Shown: positions 51,977-60,878 of the stretch, piece after piece
How positions within the stretch are numbered: position 1 is the stretch's first letter
Layout: every line of letters begins with the position of its first letter
Notes under the pieces: generated by a model
What the model saw: the letters and a program-made list of their open reading frames with translations, nothing else
What the model was told of the DNA's origin: nothing
Database searches by the model: none
Position numbers and translations under genes: made by a program
Assembly (NCBI RefSeq): GCF_035969385.1
Contig: NZ_JAYKKJ010000001.1
Span: 62,001-126,000 of the forward strand
Direction: 5' to 3'
Length of the DNA stretch: 64,000 nt
DNA from: SELP01 sp035969385
GTDB taxonomy: Bacteria > Pseudomonadota > Alphaproteobacteria > Rhodobacterales > Rhodobacteraceae

Positions 51977-52050
51977 GTAAGGTGGGTTGAAACCGACCTT
52001 GCGACCCGGCCTTGAAATTTGCGTAAGGTGGGTCTTGACCCACCATACCC
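51977..52050. repeat. REP-like pair of hairpins
   Basis: GTAAGGTGGGT occurs at 51977-51987 and again at 52023-52033. Each copy starts a hairpin: GGTGGGTT/AACCGACC (one mismatch, 51981-51998) and GGTGGGTC/GACCCACC (perfect, 52027-52044). The two form a degenerate BIME-like unit in the gap between convergent genes, where REP sequences typically lie, and the second hairpin may also terminate transcription from either side. Confidence 0.6.
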
Positions 52051-52059
52051 CTTGCGGAC

Positions 52060-52935
52060 CTATCGGGTCGGAACAGGCGTTTCGCCCCGATAGTCATAGA
52101 ACCCGCGCTGGGTCTTGCGGCCCAGCCAACCGGCCTCGACATATTTGGTCAGCAGCGGGCAGGGCCGATACTTGGTGTCCGCCAACCCGTCGTGCAGCAC
52201 GTTCATGATCGCAAGGCAGGTGTCCAGCCCGATGAAATCGGCCAGTTCCAGCGGCCCCATGGGGTGGTTCGCGCCCAGCTTCAGCGAAGTGTCGATCGAC
52301 ATAACGTTGCCGACACCCTCGTAGAGCGCATAGACCGCCTCATTGATCATCGGCATCAGGATGCGGTTGACGATGAAGGCCGGGAAATCCTCTGCCGTCG
52401 CGGCGGTCTTGCCCAGGCGCTGCACCACTTCCGCGCAGGCCTTGAATGTCGGTTCATCCGTGGCGATGCCCCGGATCAGTTCCACCAGCTGCATCACCGG
52501 AACCGGATTCATGAAATGAAAACCGAGGAATTTTTCCGGCCGGTCGGTCCGGCTGGCCAGCCGGGTAATCGAGATGGACGAGGTGTTCGAGGTCAAGATC
52601 GTATCGGGCTTCAGATGCGGCAGCAGGTCCTCAAAGATCGCCTGCTTGATCGTCTCGCGTTCGGTCGCGGCCTCGATCACAAGATCGGTCTGGCCCAGAT
52701 CGGCCAGCTTCGGCGTGGTGCCGATCCGCTTCATCGCCTCGGCCTTGTCGGCCTCGGTGATCAGGCCCCGGCCGACCTGCCGGTCGATATTGCGGTCGAT
52801 CAGCTTGATCGCATTTGCCATGGCGTCTTCGCTTACGTCCGTCAGCAAGACCTCATAGCCCGCAACCGCCAGCACATGGGCAATCCCGTTGCCCATCTGA
52901 CCGGCCCCGACAACCCCCACACGTTCGATCGCCAT
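52060..52935 (-). CDS. 3-hydroxybutyryl-CoA dehydrogenase
   Basis: NAD-dependent oxidation of 3-hydroxyacyl-CoA, used in butyrate/PHB and short-chain fatty acid metabolism. The N-terminal dinucleotide motif is VGVVGAGQMGNGIAHV, with the acidic adenine-binding residue in LTDVS. The catalytic His-Glu pair is expected in LGFHFMNPVPVMQLVEL, and the substrate domain shows FPAFIVNRILMPMINEA, HPMGPLELADFIGLD. ATG 52935 gives 291 residues; the open frame upstream to 53103 is not homologous. Confidence 0.92.
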   Translation of the reverse strand: MAIERVGVVGAGQMGNGIAHVLAVAGYEVLLTDVSEDAMANAIKLIDRNIDRQVGRGLITEADKAEAMKRIGTTPKLADLGQTDLVIEAATERETIKQAIFEDLLPHLKPDTILTSNTSSISITRLASRTDRPEKFLGFHFMNPVPVMQLVELIRGIATDEPTFKACAEVVQRLGKTAATAEDFPAFIVNRILMPMINEAVYALYEGVGNVMSIDTSLKLGANHPMGPLELADFIGLDTCLAIMNVLHDGLADTKYRPCPLLTKYVEAGWLGRKTQRGFYDYRGETPVPTR

Positions 52936-53101
52936 TCCATAGCCCTTTCCTAGATTGCGGGCACCATAGGCCCCAACCCGACCTGCCTTCAAGCGGAAGG
53001 AGCCGTGAAAACTTGCGGCGAATTTGCAGCTTAGCCTTTTGGCAAGAGATTTGTCCGAATCTCGTCCTTGGTGAGTGAAACAGCAACGAGTGGTGGGAAC
53101 C

Positions 53102-53956
53102 ATGAAACATGAGCCTTTGGGCGAATCCGGCTTGTCATATGCGCCCTGTCGCTATGGCATGAGCAGAGTGACTTTTCGGGGACCCCGCCGGGATCTGAAT
53201 GGGCGCTATATTTCCTTTATCGGTGGCACCGAAACCTATGGGAAATTCATCGAACATCCATTCCCGACGCTTGTGGAAACCGCGCTGGGCGAGAAATGCG
53301 TGAACTTCGGGGTGGTGAATGCCGGGATCGACGTGTTTCACAACGACCCGACGATCCTTGCCGCCGCCCATGATGCGGAATTGACGGTGGTGCAGATCAT
53401 GGGCGCACACAACCTGTCGAACCGGTTCTACAAGGTCCACCCCCGGCGCAACGACAGGTTCCTGTCGGCGTCAACGGTGATGAAGGCGCTGTTCAGCGAT
53501 GTGGACTTCGCCGATTTCAGCTTTACCCGGCATTTGCTTGGGGCGCTTTACACGCGCGCGCCGGAACGGTTCGAGATCTTGCGGAGCGAGCTGGAACAGG
53601 CCTGGCTGGCACGGATGAAATCCCTGATCGCGGGGATCGGTGACAATGTCGTTCTTTTGTGGTTGTCGGATTCCCCCCTGACCGACGATCCCTGGATGGA
53701 GCGGCCCAACCCGCTGAGGGCCGATCCGCTGTTCGTGACACGGTCGATGGTGGAACAGCTGCGCCCGCTGGTGCGTGACGTGATCGAGGCGCAGCCCTCG
53801 GCCGAGGCCCTGTCCCGCGGGACCGAAGGCATGGTCTTTCCGCTGCTCAACAACGAGGCCGCGACCGAGATGTTGGGTGTCGCGGCGCATGAGGAGGCGG
53901 CAGCGCGGATCGCCCCAGCCTTGCGGCGATTGATGGGCAAGCCCACCCGCCACTGA
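53102..53956 (+). CDS. DUF6473 family protein
   Basis: A 284-residue soluble protein of a family found mainly in Rhodobacteraceae. The N-terminal half has an FIGGTETYGKFI motif and VNFGVVNAGIDVFHNDP, resembling SGNH/GSCFA-like esterase folds; the C-terminal half is helical. The function is unknown. I chose ATG 53102 over the earlier in-frame start at 53075, since GTGGGA lies before it and conserved sequence begins at MKHEPLGESGLSY. It is divergent from the hydroxybutyryl-CoA dehydrogenase. Confidence 0.72.
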   Translation: MKHEPLGESGLSYAPCRYGMSRVTFRGPRRDLNGRYISFIGGTETYGKFIEHPFPTLVETALGEKCVNFGVVNAGIDVFHNDPTILAAAHDAELTVVQIMGAHNLSNRFYKVHPRRNDRFLSASTVMKALFSDVDFADFSFTRHLLGALYTRAPERFEILRSELEQAWLARMKSLIAGIGDNVVLLWLSDSPLTDDPWMERPNPLRADPLFVTRSMVEQLRPLVRDVIEAQPSAEALSRGTEGMVFPLLNNEAATEMLGVAAHEEAAARIAPALRRLMGKPTRH

Positions 53957-53964
53957 TCCAAACG

Positions 53965-53992
53965 AAAAGGCCCGCCAGATTGGCGGGCCTTT
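53965..53992. terminator. Bidirectional rho-independent terminator
   Basis: GGCCCGCCA (53969-53977) and TGGCGGGCC (53981-53989) form a perfect 9-bp stem around GAT. AAAA before and TTT after the stem give U-tracts on both strands, so it ends the DUF6473 gene and the convergent etfBA operon. Confidence 0.9.
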
Positions 53993-54013
53993 CCAGATTT
54001 CGGTTCGGAAACC

Positions 54014-54940
54014 TTACAGCTTTTCGACCAGTTCCGGGACGGCCGTGAAGAGGTCTGCGACGAGGCCGTAGTCGGCGACCTGGAAGATCGGGGCTTCTTC
54101 GTCCTTGTTGATCGCGACGATGATCTTGCTGTCCTTCATCCCCGCAAGGTGCTGGATCGCGCCCGAGATGCCGACGGCGACGTAGAGGTCAGGGGCCACG
54201 ACCTTGCCGGTCTGGCCGACCTGCCAGTCGTTCGGGGCGAAGCCGCTGTCGACCGCCGCGCGGGACGCGCCCACGGCAGCGCCCAGCTTGTCGGCCAGGC
54301 TTTCGATCAGCGCGAAGTCGTCCTTCGAGCCCACGCCGCGCCCGCCCGAGACCACGATCCCGGCCGAGGTCAGTTCCGGACGGTCGCTTGCGGCAACCTT
54401 GTCTTCCACCCAGGACGACAGGGCCGGATCGGCGGCGGCGCCGATGGTTTCCACCGCAGCCGACCCGCCGGTTTCGGCGGCGTCAAAGCTGGAGGTCCGG
54501 ATCGACACGACCTTTTTCGCGTCACCCGATTTCACGGTCTGGATCGCGTTGCCCGCGTAGATCGGCCGCTCGAAGGTGTCGGCGTCAACCACGCCCGACA
54601 CGTCCGAGATCACCATCACGTCCAGAAGCGCGGCCACCCGGGGCAGCACGTTCTTGGCGTCGGTGGTGGCGGGGGCCACGATGTGGCTGTAGTCGCCGGC
54701 CAGCGACACGATCAGCGCGGCGGTCGGTTCGGCCAGACGATGACCGAGCGAGGCATCCTCGGCGCAGAGCACGCGGGCCACACCCTTGATCGTCGCGGCT
54801 TCGGCAGCGGCGGCGGCGGCCGACGCCCCGGCGCAGAGCACGGTCACATCGCCCAGCTTGCCCGCGGCGGCCACGGCCTTGGCGGTGGCGTCCATCGACA
54901 GCTCACCATTGTTGACTTCGCCTAGAAGAAGAACAGCCAT
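54014..54940 (-). CDS. etfA: Electron transfer flavoprotein subunit alpha
   Basis: FAD-binding subunit of ETF, which collects electrons from acyl-CoA and other dehydrogenases and passes them to ETF-ubiquinone oxidoreductase. The N-terminal domain begins MAVLLLGEVNNGELS; the C-terminal FAD domain has SGGRGVGSKDDF, LGAAVGASRAAVDSGF and GQTGKVVAPDLYVAVGISGAIQH (in parts), with NKDEEAPIFQVADYG near the end. Length 308. Its ATG overlaps the etfB stop (TGATG-type). Confidence 0.95.
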   Translation of the reverse strand: MAVLLLGEVNNGELSMDATAKAVAAAGKLGDVTVLCAGASAAAAAAEAATIKGVARVLCAEDASLGHRLAEPTAALIVSLAGDYSHIVAPATTDAKNVLPRVAALLDVMVISDVSGVVDADTFERPIYAGNAIQTVKSGDAKKVVSIRTSSFDAAETGGSAAVETIGAAADPALSSWVEDKVAASDRPELTSAGIVVSGGRGVGSKDDFALIESLADKLGAAVGASRAAVDSGFAPNDWQVGQTGKVVAPDLYVAVGISGAIQHLAGMKDSKIIVAINKDEEAPIFQVADYGLVADLFTAVPELVEKL

Positions 54941-55698
54941 CAGAGCGCCCCCGCTTCCTTGAGTTTCGATACCAGCTCGTCCACCGAGCCAACGATTTCA
55001 CCGGCCTTGCGCGCCTCGGGCTCCGAGGTCGACACGATGGTCAGGCGCGGGGTGACATCGACGCCGTAATCGGCGGCGGTCTTCTCATCCAGCGGCTTCT
55101 TCTTCGCCTTCATGATGTTCGGCAGCGAGGCGTAGCGCGGCTCGTTCAGGCGCAGGTCCACGGTGATGATGGCGGGCATCTTCACGGTGATGGTCTGCAG
55201 ACCGCCGTCGACCTCGCGGGTGACGGTGGCGCTGTCGCCCTCGACCGAAAGCTCCGAGGCAAAGGTGCCCTGCGACCAGCCCAGAAGCGCCGAGAGCATC
55301 TGCCCGGTGGCGTTCATGTCGTTGTCGATCGCCTGCTTGCCGCAGAGAACCAGACCCGGCTGTTCCTCTTCCACGACCTTGGCAAGGATCTTGGCCACGG
55401 CCAGCGGTTCAATGTCGGTGTGCACGTCATCGGCGGCCACAACAAGGATCGCCCGGTCGGCGCCCATGGCCAGAGCGGTGCGCAGGGTCTCCTGCGCCTG
55501 TTTCACGCCGATCGAAACCGCAACGACCTCCTCGGCCTTGCCCGCTTCCTTCAGACGGATCGCCTCTTCAACCGCAATCTCGTCGAACGGGTTCATCGAC
55601 ATCTTCACATTGGCAAGATCAACACCCGTGCCGTCCGCCTTAACACGAACCTTCACGTTGTAGTCGATCACGCGCTTCACAGGCACCAAGACCTTCAT
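54940..55698 (-). CDS. etfB: Electron transfer flavoprotein subunit beta
   Basis: AMP-binding partner of EtfA. It begins MKVLVPVKRVIDYNVKVRV and contains NPFDEIAVEEAIRLKE, DVHTDIEPLAVAKILAK, VLCGKQAIDNDMNATGQM and RLNEPRYASLPNIMKAKKKP, the latter the recognition/AMP loops. The frame is open to 55797, but homology starts at ATG 55698, giving 252 residues. The 200-bp gap upstream to 55898 is presumed to hold its promoter; I could not assign boxes. Confidence 0.95.
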   Translation of the reverse strand: MKVLVPVKRVIDYNVKVRVKADGTGVDLANVKMSMNPFDEIAVEEAIRLKEAGKAEEVVAVSIGVKQAQETLRTALAMGADRAILVVAADDVHTDIEPLAVAKILAKVVEEEQPGLVLCGKQAIDNDMNATGQMLSALLGWSQGTFASELSVEGDSATVTREVDGGLQTITVKMPAIITVDLRLNEPRYASLPNIMKAKKKPLDEKTAADYGVDVTPRLTIVSTSEPEARKAGEIVGSVDELVSKLKEAGAL

Positions 55699-55897
55699 AA
55701 GCGTAAATCTCCCAAGTTTGCTGTGCAGGATGCACTGACTCGAGGGTGGTGTTAGCAAGCGCAGCACGTCGAAAACAGTGCAAAATCGACGCGGCATGGA
55801 TCAGGGACGCCACGTCCGCCGTTTCGGTGACGCAAGGGAAACCGGCCGCCGTGGCGGTGTTAGCGGTCACGTCCCAATGTGGAAAGGGGATCGCGGC

Positions 55898-56470
55898 CTA
55901 TCGGGTCGCGCCCGGCACCCAAAGGACATCGTCCTGTCCGTTGTTGTTCGCGATCCGCGCCGCGACGAAGAACCAGTCGGACAAACGGTTGAGGTATTTC
56001 ACCGCCGCCGGGTTCACTGATTCCATCGTCGCCAGTTCGACGGCCTTGCGTTCGGCGCGCCGCGCCACGGTCCGGCACACATGCAGATGGGCCGACAGGG
56101 CCGATCCGCCCGGCAGGATGAAGCTGCGCAGCGGTTGCAGCCTTGCGTTCATCGCGTCGATCTCGCGCTCCAGCCGGTCAACCTGGCTGTCGACGATCCG
56201 CAGTGGCGTGTATTCCGCCTCGGCATCCTTTTCCATGTCGGGGCGGCACAGGTCCGCGCCCAGATCGAACAGGTCGTTCTGAATCCGCTCCAGCGCGGCG
56301 GCGGTATCGCCTTCGGCAGCCAGACGGGCCACGCCGACAAAACAATTCAATTCGTCCGATGTGCCGTAGGCGGCCACCCGCATCGAATGTTTCGCGACCC
56401 GCGCGCCATTGCCAAGCGCGGTTTCACCGTGGTCGCCGGTTTTAGTGTAAATCTTGTTCAGAACAACCAT
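55898..56470 (-). CDS. Cob(I)yrinic acid a,c-diamide adenosyltransferase, PduO type
   Basis: Transfers adenosyl from ATP to cob(I)alamin to make the B12 coenzyme. N-terminal TKTGDHGETALGNGARVAKH (ATP-binding strand), AYGTSDELNCFVG and the conserved RSFILPGGSALSAHLHVCRTVARRAER with the cobalamin-site helix are all present. ATG 56470 gives 190 residues; the open frame upstream is antisense-like. It is 2 bp after the small membrane protein gene. Confidence 0.92.
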   Translation of the reverse strand: MVVLNKIYTKTGDHGETALGNGARVAKHSMRVAAYGTSDELNCFVGVARLAAEGDTAAALERIQNDLFDLGADLCRPDMEKDAEAEYTPLRIVDSQVDRLEREIDAMNARLQPLRSFILPGGSALSAHLHVCRTVARRAERKAVELATMESVNPAAVKYLNRLSDWFFVAARIANNNGQDDVLWVPGATR

Positions 56471-56472
56471 GG

Positions 56473-56679
56473 TTACTGCCCCCCGCTGCGCATCCAGACG
56501 AACAGCAGGATCAGCAGCACCGCCACGAACTGCGCCGCGATCCGGTAGCGCATGATCTTGTTGGCGTTCCGCTTGTTGTATTCCCCACCCTTTGAAAAGG
56601 ATCCGATGCCCCAAAGCAGAATGCCGGCCACCAGCAAACAGGACAGGGCGACGACAATGAACAGCGGGTCTTGCAGCAT
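56473..56679 (-). CDS. Small two-helix membrane protein (HIG1-like, 'twin transmembrane')
   Basis: A 68-residue protein with two hydrophobic helices (about 6-27 and 47-63) joined by a basic loop, GGEYNKRNANKIMRYRIAAQ, that resembles the HIG1 domain. In mitochondria, HIG1 proteins stabilise respiratory supercomplexes; the role of the bacterial versions is not settled. It lies 2 bp upstream of the adenosyltransferase gene. Confidence 0.78.
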   Translation of the reverse strand: MLQDPLFIVVALSCLLVAGILLWGIGSFSKGGEYNKRNANKIMRYRIAAQFVAVLLILLFVWMRSGGQ

Positions 56680-56745
56680 GTGGAACCTCGTGCGGGTCTG
56701 CGGTTTCGCCCCGATGTAGCAGGGCTGTCCCGAAAAGAAAGGGGT

Positions 56746-57573
56746 CTAGCCCCTGGAAATGATCCAGTCCAGCGCCCGGCTGGGCAACATCCGCTTGAGA
56801 AGGCCCATCGCATGGGTCGGCGTTGTGACATAGTAACGCGGCTTTGGGTTTGGGCTGTTCAGCGCCCGCAAGAGCACCTTCGTCACCGCGGCAGCGGGCA
56901 GTTCGAACCGGTCGGGTTCGCTTTCTTCATACAGACGATGCCGCAGGGTTTCGTACTGCTGTGCCCGTGCCGACGCCTGCCAATCGATCCAGCGTTCAAA
57001 ATGCGGGATGGCGTTCTGCCGGATCTTCGATGTGATCGGCCCCGGTTCGATCAGCACCACCTTGATGCCCGTCTCCGCCATTTCGAGCCGCAGCACATCG
57101 GACAGCCCTTCCAGCGCGTATTTCGTGGACACATAGGCGCCGCGCCATTTGTAGGGGACGAACCCGAGGATCGAGGAACATTGCACGATCCGCCCGTGGC
57201 CCTGCTGCCGCATGACCGGGATCACCGCGCGGGTCAGCTCGTGCCAGCCAAAGACATTGGTTTCGAAAATCGCCCGCAGCGCATCGGTCGGCACATCCTC
57301 GACCGCGCCGGGACAGGCATAGGCGCCGTTGTTGAACAGCGCGTCCAGCGTGCCGCCCGTGGCCTCCAATACCTCGGCCAGACCTTTCTGGATCAGCTTT
57401 GGGTCGGTGTAGTCGATGCGTGGGCTTTCGAATCCTTCGGCGATCCGCTTGTCGCAGTCGTATTGGGCGCGGCAACTGGCAAAGACCCGCCATCCGGCGG
57501 CTCGCAGCCCATGCGCCGCGTCAAGTCCGATGCCAGAGGAACAGCCGGTAATCAGGATGGATTTCTGCGTCAT
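56746..57573 (-). CDS. Short-chain dehydrogenase/reductase family protein
   Basis: Classical SDR with an intact site: ILITGCSSGIGLDAAHGL (cofactor loop), LFNNGAYACPG, the Ser strand IVQCSSILGF, and Y/K in GAYVSTKYALEGLSDVLRLE. C-terminal half extended to 275 residues, with VLIEPGPITSKI in the substrate-loop region. The substrate is unknown. It is on the same strand as the HIG1-like gene and 67 bp upstream of it. Confidence 0.87.
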   Translation of the reverse strand: MTQKSILITGCSSGIGLDAAHGLRAAGWRVFASCRAQYDCDKRIAEGFESPRIDYTDPKLIQKGLAEVLEATGGTLDALFNNGAYACPGAVEDVPTDALRAIFETNVFGWHELTRAVIPVMRQQGHGRIVQCSSILGFVPYKWRGAYVSTKYALEGLSDVLRLEMAETGIKVVLIEPGPITSKIRQNAIPHFERWIDWQASARAQQYETLRHRLYEESEPDRFELPAAAVTKVLLRALNSPNPKPRYYVTTPTHAMGLLKRMLPSRALDWIISRG

Positions 57574-57621
57574 GGCGCAGTCATGCCGGGCGGCCCGATA
57601 GGGAGCAAGCGTTTTCGCGGC

Positions 57622-58218
57622 TCAGGCGCCGATCTCGACCAGCAGGCGTTCGGCCATCCAGCCGACCTTGCCGTCCTCGACCGTGCGGATACGGGCCCAG
57701 CCGTTCAGCGTTTCCAGAACCTCGGCCTCGGTGCCGCGCGTCAGGGTCACGATCACGCCATAACTTGTGCCGGGGCCGGACCGCATGTTCACCCGCGACC
57801 CGGACACGGCCCGTAGGTCCGTCTCTGCCGCCAGAGCGGGCGCGGAGACGTCGATCAGGGGTTGGGCAAGCGACTGGAAGACCAGCGTCGTGGCTTCGGC
57901 CTCAGCTTCGGCATCCTCGGTCGTCGGAGCGGGTGCCACGGTGTCCTCGCTGCTCATGGCAAGGGCCAGTGCCGCCTCAAGCGCCTCGGCGGGCGAAGTC
58001 TCAACAACTGGTGCCGTGGGTTCGGGGGCCTTGGCGCTGGCAAGGATGACCTGCGCCTCGGGTGCGGCCGGGGCCAGCGTTGATTTCGAGACGGCCGCCG
58101 GTTCGGCAGTTGTCGCGACGACGCGCTCGCGTTCTTGCGGCACAAACTCCGCCCCGCCGGACGCCTCGTAGAACGCCCATCCCATGAAGACAAAAGTCAA
58201 CGGCACATAAACTTTCAC
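57622..58218 (-). CDS. Exported SH3-domain protein
   Basis: N-terminal hydrophobic anchor (VYVPLTFVFMGWAFYEASGG), then a long alanine/proline-rich low-complexity linker (about residues 30-120), and a C-terminal bacterial SH3 domain: SGSRVNMRSGPGTSYGVIVTLTRGTEAEVLE and GWARIRTVEDGKVGWM, in pieces. Such domains bind cell-wall peptides. I chose GTG 58218 with GGGGGTGAC upstream over TTG 58239; length is 198. It is divergent from parC. Confidence 0.8.
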   Translation of the reverse strand: MKVYVPLTFVFMGWAFYEASGGAEFVPQERERVVATTAEPAAVSKSTLAPAAPEAQVILASAKAPEPTAPVVETSPAEALEAALALAMSSEDTVAPAPTTEDAEAEAEATTLVFQSLAQPLIDVSAPALAAETDLRAVSGSRVNMRSGPGTSYGVIVTLTRGTEAEVLETLNGWARIRTVEDGKVGWMAERLLVEIGA

Positions 58219-58356
58219 CACGTCACCCCCAACCGGCAATTACAGCAGACACCAGAATATATTAGCGGGATTCGCGGATTTTTCGGAGGGAAAACCCAAA
58301 ATTTCCTCCCCCCAACCCGTCTTTACGACGGTCGCGGGCGCCGCTACACAACATCC

Positions 58357-60807
58357 ATGAATGATCTTCCCGAAGACCCCAATATCGGCTCTGCCGTTGT
58401 CAGTGAACCGCTGCGCCGCGCCATTGGCGACCGCTATCTGACATACGCGCTGTCGACCATCATGAACCGGGCGCTGCCCGACGCACGCGACGGGTTGAAG
58501 CCCGTGCACCGGCGGATTCTCTACGCCATGCGCGAGCTGAAACTGTCGCCCACCGGCGGGTTCCGGAAGTCGGCCAAGATCTCCGGCGATGTGATGGGGA
58601 ACTACCACCCGCACGGCGACGCGGCGATCTATGACGCCATGGCCCGCCTCGCGCAGGATTTCGCGGTGCGGTACCCGCTGGTCGATGGGCAGGGGAACTT
58701 TGGCAATATCGACGGCGATAACCCCGCCGCCAGCCGCTATACCGAGGCGCGGATGACCGCCGCGGCCGAGGCCTTGATGGAAGGGCTGGATGAAAACGCG
58801 GTGGATTTCCGGGCGAACTATGACGGGACGCTGGAAGAACCTGTCGTGCTGCCCGCCGCCTTTCCGAACCTTCTGGCCAATGGGGCCAGCGGGATCGCGG
58901 TGGGCATGGCGACCAACATCCCGCCGCATAATCTACACGAACTGATCGATGCCTGCCTGCATCTGATCAAGACGCCAGATGCCCGCGACGATACCCTTCT
59001 GAACTATGTGCCCGGCCCGGATTTCCCGACCGGCGGCATCATCGTCGAACCGCGCGAAAACATCGCGCAGGCCTATCGCACCGGGCGCGGATCGTTCCGT
59101 CTGCGCGCGAAATGGGAGGTCGAGGATCTTGGCCGTGGCCAGTGGCAGATCATCGTCACGGAAATTCCCTATCAGGTGCAGAAGTCGAAGCTGATCGAAA
59201 AACTGGCCGAGGTCATCCAGACCAAGAAGGTGCCGCTTCTGGCAGATGTGCGCGACGAATCCGCCGATGATGTGCGCATCGTGCTTGAACCCCGGTCGCG
59301 CACGGTTGAACCCGACATGCTGATGGGGATGCTGTTCCGCAATTCCGATCTGGAAATCCGGTTCAGCCTGAACATGAACGTTCTGATCGACGGGCTGACG
59401 CCCAAGGTCTGTTCGATGAAGGAAGTGCTGCGCGCCTTTCTCGATCACCGGCGCGACGTGCTGCAACGCCGCAGCCGTCACCGGATGGACAAGATCGACA
59501 ACCGGCTCGAGGTGCTGTCGGGCCTGATCACCGCGTTCCTGAATCTTGACCGGGTGATCGACATCATCCGCTACGACGACGATCCCAAGGCCGCGCTGAT
59601 GTACGAGGACTGGAGCACACCGCACCAGTCCACCATTCGCCGCGCCACCTCGGAACGGGATTACCTGTCGCCGCTCGCCGGTGTCGATGTGTCCAGCCTT
59701 GCGCTGATCGTTGACGAAGACGCCGTTGCCCCCGCCTTTGCCGAAGACAGCGAACGCAAGATCCCGTCGTCCTACGCGGGCCGGGAAAACGGCCTGTCGG
59801 ATGTGCAGGCCGATGCGATCCTCAACATGCGGCTGCGCAGCCTGCGGCGGCTTGAGGAAGAGGCGCTGGTCAAGGAACGCGATGCGCTGATGATCGAACG
59901 GGCCGATCTGGAGGATCTTCTCGACAGCGAAGACCTGCAATGGGCCAAGATCGCCGACCAACTGCGCGAGACCCGCAAGGCCTTTGGCAAGGACAGCCCC
60001 GGCGGCGCCCGCCGCACCCAGTTCGCCGAAGCGGGCGAAGTCGAAGACGTGCCGCTGGAGGCGATGATCGAACGCGAACCGATCACCGTCATCTGTTCCA
60101 AGATGGGCTGGATCCGGGCCATGACCGGACATATCGACCTGACCCGCGAGTTGAAGTTCAAGGATGGGGACGAGGGCCGGTTCATCTTCCACGCGGAAAC
60201 CACCGACCGGTTGCTGATTATGGGGCAGAATGGCCGGTTCTATACCCTGTCGGCGGCAAACCTGCCGGGCGGGCGCGGCATGGGTGAACCCCTGCGCCTG
60301 ATGGTGGACCTGCCCAACGACAGCGACATCGTCGATATTTTCAAGCACGACCCCGAAGGCAAGCTGCTGGTCGCCTCGAACGTGGGCAACGGCTTTGTCG
60401 TGCCGGAAACCGAGGTTCTGGCCCAGACCCGCACCGGCAAGCAGGTGTTGAACGTCAAGGACGGGGAAACCGCCTGCATTGTCCATCGGATCAAGGGCGA
60501 TCATGTGGCCGTTGTGTCGCAGAACCGCCGGTTCCTTGTCTTCCCGCTGGCCGAGGTGCCGGAAATGGGCCGGGGCAAGGGCGTGCGGCTGCAGAAATAC
60601 AATCAGGCGCGCGGCGCGCAGGGGATGCTGGAACTTGACGGCGGATTGTCCGACCTGACCACCTTCAACATCGAAGAGGGGCTCAGCTGGACCATGGGCG
60701 GCGGCAACACCCGGACCGAAAAGGACCTTGGCCAATGGCTGGGCAAGCGGGCGGGCGTCGGAAAACAGCCCCCCCACGGCTTCCCCCGCGATAACAAGTT
60801 TAGCTGA
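58357..60807 (+). CDS. parC: DNA topoisomerase IV subunit A
   Basis: Decatenating type II topoisomerase with ParE. N-terminal breakage-reunion domain: LPDARDGLKPVHRRILYAM, GNYHPHGDAAIYDA, and the active-site Tyr in NPAASRYTEARMT (about residue 129). C-terminal beta-propeller blades follow (e.g. VICSKMGWIRAMTGH, GRGKGVRLQKYN). Length 816 from ATG 58357. The long frame upstream is antisense to the SH3 gene. ParC rather than GyrA is assigned because the GyrA box (Q(R/K)RGG(R/K)G) is not seen. Confidence 0.93.
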   Translation: MNDLPEDPNIGSAVVSEPLRRAIGDRYLTYALSTIMNRALPDARDGLKPVHRRILYAMRELKLSPTGGFRKSAKISGDVMGNYHPHGDAAIYDAMARLAQDFAVRYPLVDGQGNFGNIDGDNPAASRYTEARMTAAAEALMEGLDENAVDFRANYDGTLEEPVVLPAAFPNLLANGASGIAVGMATNIPPHNLHELIDACLHLIKTPDARDDTLLNYVPGPDFPTGGIIVEPRENIAQAYRTGRGSFRLRAKWEVEDLGRGQWQIIVTEIPYQVQKSKLIEKLAEVIQTKKVPLLADVRDESADDVRIVLEPRSRTVEPDMLMGMLFRNSDLEIRFSLNMNVLIDGLTPKVCSMKEVLRAFLDHRRDVLQRRSRHRMDKIDNRLEVLSGLITAFLNLDRVIDIIRYDDDPKAALMYEDWSTPHQSTIRRATSERDYLSPLAGVDVSSLALIVDEDAVAPAFAEDSERKIPSSYAGRENGLSDVQADAILNMRLRSLRRLEEEALVKERDALMIERADLEDLLDSEDLQWAKIADQLRETRKAFGKDSPGGARRTQFAEAGEVEDVPLEAMIEREPITVICSKMGWIRAMTGHIDLTRELKFKDGDEGRFIFHAETTDRLLIMGQNGRFYTLSAANLPGGRGMGEPLRLMVDLPNDSDIVDIFKHDPEGKLLVASNVGNGFVVPETEVLAQTRTGKQVLNVKDGETACIVHRIKGDHVAVVSQNRRFLVFPLAEVPEMGRGKGVRLQKYNQARGAQGMLELDGGLSDLTTFNIEEGLSWTMGGGNTRTEKDLGQWLGKRAGVGKQPPHGFPRDNKFS

Positions 60808-60878
60808 ACCGGCGCGCCGGGCTTGCCCCGGCACCGCTCTTTGGCGAAGATCAGGGTCAAAGAGCAATCGAGGCGTGT

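Noticed and set aside
55699..55897. GTTAGC motifs upstream of etfB as operator copies like those at pckA
   Set aside because: Two GTTAGC occurrences exist (near 55752 and 55859), but they lack the GCGC continuation and regular spacing.
60808..60840. GC-rich palindrome after parC as terminator
   Set aside because: The GCCGGG/CCCGGC stem is short and has no T-run, so it is not supported.
58933..60867. 644-codon open frame antisense to parC
   Set aside because: A shadow of parC: low-complexity His/Gly/Val-rich sequence with no domain pattern, whereas parC has all catalytic motifs.
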